DNA of 64,000 bases from a virus, in the IMG/VR virus record IMGVR_UViG_3300032296_003714, positions 43,330-107,329 of that record. The stretch is one strand, 5' to 3'. The notes beneath the pieces are model-generated. The model saw only the letters and a program-made list of their open reading frames with translations, ran no database searches and had not been told where the DNA came from. Each line of letters begins with the position of its first letter. The first letter of the stretch is position 1. Positions 62,707 through 64,000 of this stretch are shown piece by piece. A program made the translations under genes and the position numbers.

Positions 62707-62714
62707 TATTTATA
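62707..62714 (+). promoter_or_regulatory. TATTTATA motif
   Basis: An exact copy 6 nt before the ATG at 62721 of the Gly-X-Y fibre gene. Confidence 0.5.
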
Positions 62715-62720
62715 AGAACG

Positions 62721-64000
62721 ATGGCTACTTACGTTAAAATTTCCGAATTACCTTTAGTACCTTCAGGGTCACCTGATAGTTTACTCGTAATAGTAAATCC
62801 AGGAGGAGACTGCTCTGGAACAACAAATTCTATTTATTTTTCTTCAATAACCGCACAATTAAGTGGCACCACAGGTAGTAGTGGTAGTTCAGGTTCATCA
62901 GGAACCAGTGGGACTTCAGGAACAAGTGGTAGCTCTGGTTCTAGTGGTTCTTCAGGAACAAGTGGTAGCTCTGGTTCTAGTGGTACATCAGGTACTTCAG
63001 GAACAGGTGCAAGTATATCAATATATGACGAGGGTTCGTTAATAACAACAGGAGTAACATCTATTGATTTCGTAGGTTCTGGAGTTACGGTAACATCAAC
63101 AGGCTCGAGTATAACAGTTAACGTTACGGCGACAGGAAGCGGGTCTGGTTCTTCAGGAACAAGTGGTACAAATGGTTCATCTGGAAGTTCTGGTTCTAGT
63201 GGAACTTCAGGAACAGATGGTTCTTCAGGAACTAACGGTAGCTCTGGAACTTCAGGAACAGATGGTTCTTCAGGAACTAGCGGTAGCTCTGGTACATCAG
63301 GAACAGATGGTTCTTCAGGAACTAGCGGTAGCTCTGGTACATCAGGAACAGATGGTTCTTCAGGAACTAGTGGTACAGATGGTAGTTCTGGTTCTAGTGG
63401 AACTTCAGGTACAGATGGTTCGTCTGGAACTAGTGGTACAGATGGTTCGTCTGGAAGTTCTGGTTCTTCAGGAACTAGTGGTACAGATGGTAGTTCTGGT
63501 TCTAGTGGAACTTCAGGTACAGATGGTTCGTCTGGAAGTTCTGGTTCTTCAGGAACTAGTGGTGTTGATGGTGTTTCAGGAACAAGCGGCACATCAGGTA
63601 CTTCAGGAACTGGACAAAGTGTATCGATTTATGATGAAGGAGTTTTAGTTACATCAGGAGTCACCGCAATTGATTTTGTTGGTTCAGGGGTTACAATAAC
63701 TTCCACAGGGTCTAGTATAACTGTGAATGTTACAGCAACAGGAAGTGGTTCTGGTTCTTCAGGTACAAGTGGTTCTAGTGGAACTTCAGGAACTGATGGT
63801 TCTTCAGGAACTAGTGGTGTTGATGGTGTTTCAGGAACAAGTGGTACATCAGGAAGTTCTGGTTCTTCAGGAACTAGCGGTACGGATGGTAGTTCTGGTA
63901 CATCAGGTACGGATGGTAGTTCTGGTACATCAGGTTCTTCAGGAACTAGCGGTACGGATGGTAGTTCTGGTACATCAGGTTCTTCAGGAACTAGCGGTAC
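62721..64000 (+). CDS. Gly-X-Y repeat (collagen-like) fibre protein, 3' end outside the window
   Basis: ATG at 62721 opens a frame without a stop to the right edge (426 codons shown). The N-terminal 50 residues (MATYVKISELPLVP) are a non-repetitive cap. After this, Gly occurs at every third residue (for example GTSGTDGSSGTS), with Ser/Thr/Asp at the other positions and no Pro. Two copies of a 44-residue module interrupt the tracts. Low-proline collagen-like fibres are known from phages; here Ser/Thr may be glycan targets. The true length cannot be seen. Confidence 0.7.
   Translation, partial: MATYVKISELPLVPSGSPDSLLVIVNPGGDCSGTTNSIYFSSITAQLSGTTGSSGSSGSSGTSGTSGTSGSSGSSGSSGTSGSSGSSGTSGTSGTGASISIYDEGSLITTGVTSIDFVGSGVTVTSTGSSITVNVTATGSGSGSSGTSGTNGSSGSSGSSGTSGTDGSSGTNGSSGTSGTDGSSGTSGSSGTSGTDGSSGTSGSSGTSGTDGSSGTSGTDGSSGSSGTSGTDGSSGTSGTDGSSGSSGSSGTSGTDGSSGSSGTSGTDGSSGSSGSSGTSGVDGVSGTSGTSGTSGTGQSVSIYDEGVLVTSGVTAIDFVGSGVTITSTGSSITVNVTATGSGSGSSGTSGSSGTSGTDGSSGTSGVDGVSGTSGTSGSSGSSGTSGTDGSSGTSGTDGSSGTSGSSGTSGTDGSSGTSGSSGTSG
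62874..63002 (+). repeat. Gly-X-Y tract 1
   Basis: First tract of 43 codons, with Gly at every third position and Ser/Thr between; the codons themselves are variants of GGT/GGA-AGT/TCA. It sits between the N-terminal cap and the first 44-residue module. Confidence 0.7.
63009..63140 (+). repeat. 44-residue module, copy 1
   Basis: A beta-rich unit starting ASISIYDEGSLITTGVTSID and ending TVNVTATGS. It is 37 of 44 residues identical to copy 2 at 63615-63746. It interrupts the Gly-X-Y tract and may form a small globular trimer joint. Confidence 0.7.
63147..63608 (+). repeat. Gly-X-Y tract 2
   Basis: The longest tract, 154 codons, built from GTSGTDGSSG-like units. Longer DNA blocks within it are repeated near perfectly (63352-63450 against 63470-63560 are visibly alike), so replication slippage could change the fibre length. 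Confidence 0.65.
63615..63746 (+). repeat. 44-residue module, copy 2
   Basis: A unit beginning QSVSIYDEGVLVTSGVTAID and ending TVNVTATGS. It has the same length and, apart from seven positions, the same residues as copy 1. Confidence 0.7.
63747..64000 (+). repeat. Gly-X-Y tract 3 (continues beyond the window)
   Basis: Third tract of the same type, still open at the right edge. The last 120 nt repeat a GGTACGGATGGTAGTTCTGG-like block three times. Confidence 0.65.

Noticed and set aside
62834-63592. A 252-codon minus-strand frame encoding repeated Val-Pro-Glu-Leu units
   Set aside because: It is the mirror of the Gly-X-Y coding repeat, with no start signal or box of its own; the plus-strand frame is longer, is preceded by TATTTATA, and continues through the same DNA.
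63163-63648. A plus-strand frame full of Leu-Val-Gln-Met repeats
   Set aside because: It is another frame of the same DNA repeat and starts inside the fibre gene.
62874-64000. Regular DNA repeats that look like a CRISPR array
   Set aside because: Repeat units have no constant spacer and repeat length, and all keep a protein reading frame.
1-64000. tRNA genes or diversity-generating retroelement
   Set aside because: No cloverleaf-like gene was seen in the gaps, and no reverse transcriptase or template/variable repeat pair was recognised; gaps are all under about 130 nt once the small minus-strand gene at 16611-16778 is counted.

Overview
The window is part of a large, AT-rich genome of a tailed, contractile phage (T4-type myovirus logic). 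It carries a tail sheath, a tail tube, a tape measure with its assembly chaperone, gp25/gp6/gp53-type baseplate proteins, and T4-style replication proteins: family B DNA polymerase, UvsX/RecA, gp41/DnaB helicase, a gp32-like SSB and a FEN/RNase H nuclease. The host is probably a member of the Bacteroidota. Starts generally lack Shine-Dalgarno sequences and sit in A/T-rich leaders, a DUF5522-type small protein is present, and a tail-tip protein is built from SprB-like repeats. Capsid, portal and terminase genes were not seen and presumably lie outside the window.

Layout. 1-8115: a plus-strand block of glycan and methyl-transfer enzymes, many of them two-domain fusions, interrupted by one small structural-looking protein (7051-7428). 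8186-10963: DNA polymerase. 10958-14588: a compact minus-strand operon (SET-domain protein, SNF2 helicase, a neck-like protein and a small protein). 14638-21970: connector or terminator-like proteins, a 1064-residue sheath, two small or enzyme-like genes and the tube. 22045-37942: tail chaperone with a probable programmed frameshift, tape measure, and very large baseplate/hub proteins (1656 and 2257 residues) flanking a LysM-like gp53 homologue. 38023-45278: replication and nucleotide module (SSB, UvsX, FEN nuclease, DnaB-type helicase, B12-dependent ribonucleotide reductase). 45299-64000: gp25, gp6, a giant membrane-hairpin-containing protein, several unknown virion proteins, a gpI-like tail protein, a SprB-repeat protein, two paralogous small proteins, and a Gly-X-Y repeat fibre that runs off the right edge.

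How it works together. Most of the window builds the tail, from neck through sheath, tube, tape measure, baseplate and fibres. The replication block sits between two baseplate blocks. A recurring 8-mer, TATTTATA on the coding strand, lies just upstream of at least 17 genes or operons on both strands. At four sites it directly follows a terminator-like hairpin, so it is a strong candidate for the phage's own (late?) promoter. It is the reverse complement of the T4 late promoter box.

Most notable items: (1) an apparent +1 (or -2) frameshift joining the tail chaperone to a 51-codon extension with no start codon of its own; (2) the TATTTATA signal; (3) SprB-like repeats on a tail-tip protein, echoing host gliding adhesins; (4) a virion-size protein with a long hydrophobic hairpin and a Cys cluster; (5) a cassette of double-headed glycan enzymes; (6) an unseen small ribbon-helix-helix gene overlapping its neighbour tail to tail; (7) a SET-domain gene in a replication operon. 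All functional assignments come from reading motifs by eye; no database search was run.
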